A model generated the notes under the pieces. That model was not told the origin of the DNA and did not search any database. It saw only the letters and a program-made list of their open reading frames with translations. A stretch of 45,417 nt of DNA from an uncultured Coriobacteriia bacterium (lineage in GTDB: Bacteria > Actinomycetota > Coriobacteriia > Anaerosomatales > PALSA-660), in NCBI GenBank assembly GCA_903831865.1, contig CAIKZH010000059.1, positions 1 to 45,417 of the forward strand. The letters run 5' to 3'. This document shows positions 44,291-45,417 of this stretch, in pieces. Positions within the stretch are counted from its first letter, which is position 1, and each line of letters begins with the position of its first letter. The position numbers were made by a program, and so were the translations under genes.

Positions 44291-45112
44291 CTACAGCCGG
44301 GAGATCATCTTTCTCAGGCGGTCCATCTCGTGGCGATGCAGATCCCCGTAGTCGACCTCGCGCCGCGCGCGCTCCTCGTTGTTGTCGATCGGGAGCACCG
44401 GCACCTCTTCGCGCTCCTCAAGCAGACGCCACGCGACCTCCGAGGGCTTGAGACCCTCTGATCGCAGATGCAGGATGCGAGCGGCGTCGGCAATCGTTTC
44501 GGGCTCGTGGACTCTCACGTCTTTGAAGGCCACATAGCACGCGTCGCGCACCTGGACCATCAGCTCATCGAGCGAGGTGTAGGGAGTCACCGCGACCAGG
44601 ACCACCGGCTCCGCGTCGGCCTCCGTCAGTCCCAGGTTGAACGGAGGAAAGACGTGGCCTTTGATGTGCGGGATGTAGAGCGCGGGAGCGTTGGTGTCGT
44701 AGGACCGCTCCACGTAGTCGAGCAGGAAGTCGTCCCACACACCGGGAAGTCTGCTCAGCGCCTGACGGATCGTGAGCGGCCCGTACTTCGCCGTCGAATC
44801 CACGACCAGCTGGCCCAGCCACAACCAGAAGTTGTCCTCGAGGCGCTTCACCTCGACCCCGGCGCCGGCCACAAGTAGCTTCTCGCTTGAGAGGCCAAGC
44901 TCAGCCGCCTTGCGGCCGACGAGCTCGGCGACCTCCTCCGCACCCGTGCCCTTCGGCAGGCAGCGGCGGTACTCCAGCAGCTCGCGCATATCGGGCAGCT
45001 CCGCGAACAGCTGGCCCATACTCGCAAGCTCCGTGAGGCGTGAAGGCTTCGCATTACCCGACGCGCGCGAGCGTCGTGAGCCGTGCGAGCGCCGTGAACG
45101 GTATGTGCTCAT
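44291..45112 (-). CDS. Unrecognised protein of the mobile element
   Basis: A 273-residue protein I cannot assign. The first 22 residues are Ser/Arg-rich (STYRSRRSHGSRRSRASG). The body is mixed alpha/beta with conserved-looking stretches FWLWLGQLVVDSTAKYGPL, LPGVWDDFLLDYVERSY and YIPHIKGHVFPPFNLGL. The C-terminal part is charged (EEREEVPVLP, RHEMDRLRKMI). No membrane segment, nuclease motif or Walker motif is visible. A TACCCT box at 45127-45122 lies nine bases before the ATG, and no Shine-Dalgarno is present. It is 60 bases ahead of the small ORF and could be the first gene of the rep unit. Confidence 0.7.
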   Translation of the reverse strand: MSTYRSRRSHGSRRSRASGNAKPSRLTELASMGQLFAELPDMRELLEYRRCLPKGTGAEEVAELVGRKAAELGLSSEKLLVAGAGVEVKRLEDNFWLWLGQLVVDSTAKYGPLTIRQALSRLPGVWDDFLLDYVERSYDTNAPALYIPHIKGHVFPPFNLGLTEADAEPVVLVAVTPYTSLDELMVQVRDACYVAFKDVRVHEPETIADAARILHLRSEGLKPSEVAWRLLEEREEVPVLPIDNNEERARREVDYGDLHRHEMDRLRKMISRL

Positions 45113-45417
45113 TACAAGCGCAGGGTAGCAGGCGAGGAAGCCATAGCGGCTTCGGGCCCAGGCCCGACCACCGTTCCCACCGCCCCCGAGCTGCCCCTAC
45201 GGGCTCGGGAACCGTAGAAACCGTGGACGGGAGCGCGGCGCGGGCCGAACGTGGTCTGCATCAGCGGCGGGCCGCGCCGCCTCCGTGAGTCACCAGCTTA
45301 CGCCGTCCGCTGGATGCAGTTGTTGGACGGCGCGGATTCAGATACTAAGTGCAACGCCCGACCCCCGGACGATGGGTGAGGCAATCTGGGACACTCCGGG
45401 TTCCTCTCCACCGCCAA
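45113..45417. other. Non-coding stretch with hairpins at the right edge
   Basis: I see no convincing gene here. It holds inverted repeats: GAAGCC/GGCTTC at 45137-45153, CCCGAGC/GCTCGGG at 45185-45209, and CGCCGTCC/GGACGGCG at 45301-45332. A minus-strand TAGTAT lies at 45347-45342 without a -35. These could belong to the nick site or control region of the element. Confidence 0.45.

Overview
The window is GC-rich chromosomal DNA built around a replication origin. It holds a rpmH-dnaA origin region with the order jag-yidC-yidD-rnpA-rpmH | oriC | dnaA-dnaN-recF-DUF721-gyrB-gyrA, and rsmG-parA-parB with two parS palindromes about 3 kb from the origin. Very high GC, many GTG/TTG starts, -10 boxes of the TANNNT type and the absence of spoIIIJ-like spore genes point to Actinomycetota. 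I lean to a Coriobacteriia-type anaerobe or relative (iron-sulfur L-serine dehydratase, Feo iron uptake, an iron-sulfur flavoprotein), but that placement is inference. Gene orientation flips at the origin: most genes to its left lie on the minus strand and most to its right on the plus strand, so the core genes are transcribed with the replication fork.

Layout. 1-1.15 kb: feoA and the start of feoB (cut by the window edge), with a promoter and a candidate DtxR-type site. 1.3-6.5 kb: L-serine dehydratase alpha chain, a SERCA-like P-type calcium ATPase and a membrane histidine kinase. 6.5-9.75 kb: D-Ala-D-Ala ligase, an acidic membrane protein, and rlmN. 9.75-15.8 kb: an addB-addA pair for double-strand-break resection. 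15.9-21.3 kb: YtxH-like protein, parB, parA, rsmG, the parS sites, jag, yidC, yidD, rnpA and rpmH. 21.4-24.6 kb: two clusters of DnaA boxes flanking a GHKL-ATPase/HTH gene and dnaA. 24.5-32.5 kb: dnaN, recF, a DUF721 gene, gyrB, a small membrane protein and gyrA, closed by a strong hairpin.

32.5-35.9 kb: a methionine operon metY-metX-metW preceded by a 36-codon leader ORF with six Met codons within eight. This looks like a ribosome-mediated attenuator and is the most striking regulatory find in the window. 35.9-40.1 kb: a HAD phosphatase with an apparently leaderless mRNA, then a MacA-MacB type efflux system (adaptor, ATPase, permease). 40.1-41.5 kb: an iron-sulfur flavoprotein, a DUF151 nuclease-family protein and tRNA-Ile(GAU).

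From the 3' half of that tRNA to the end of the window lies the left part of an integrated mobile element: a large serine recombinase whose last codons and stop lie in the tRNA, an HUH rolling-circle Rep, a small coupled ORF and a protein I do not recognise. The right end of the element is outside the window. The best candidates for undescribed biology are the Met-rich leader, the ATPase/HTH gene inside the origin region, the rsmG-parAB promoter that appears to overlap parS, an alternating-CG hairpin before gyrB, and the small Rep-serine-integrase element.
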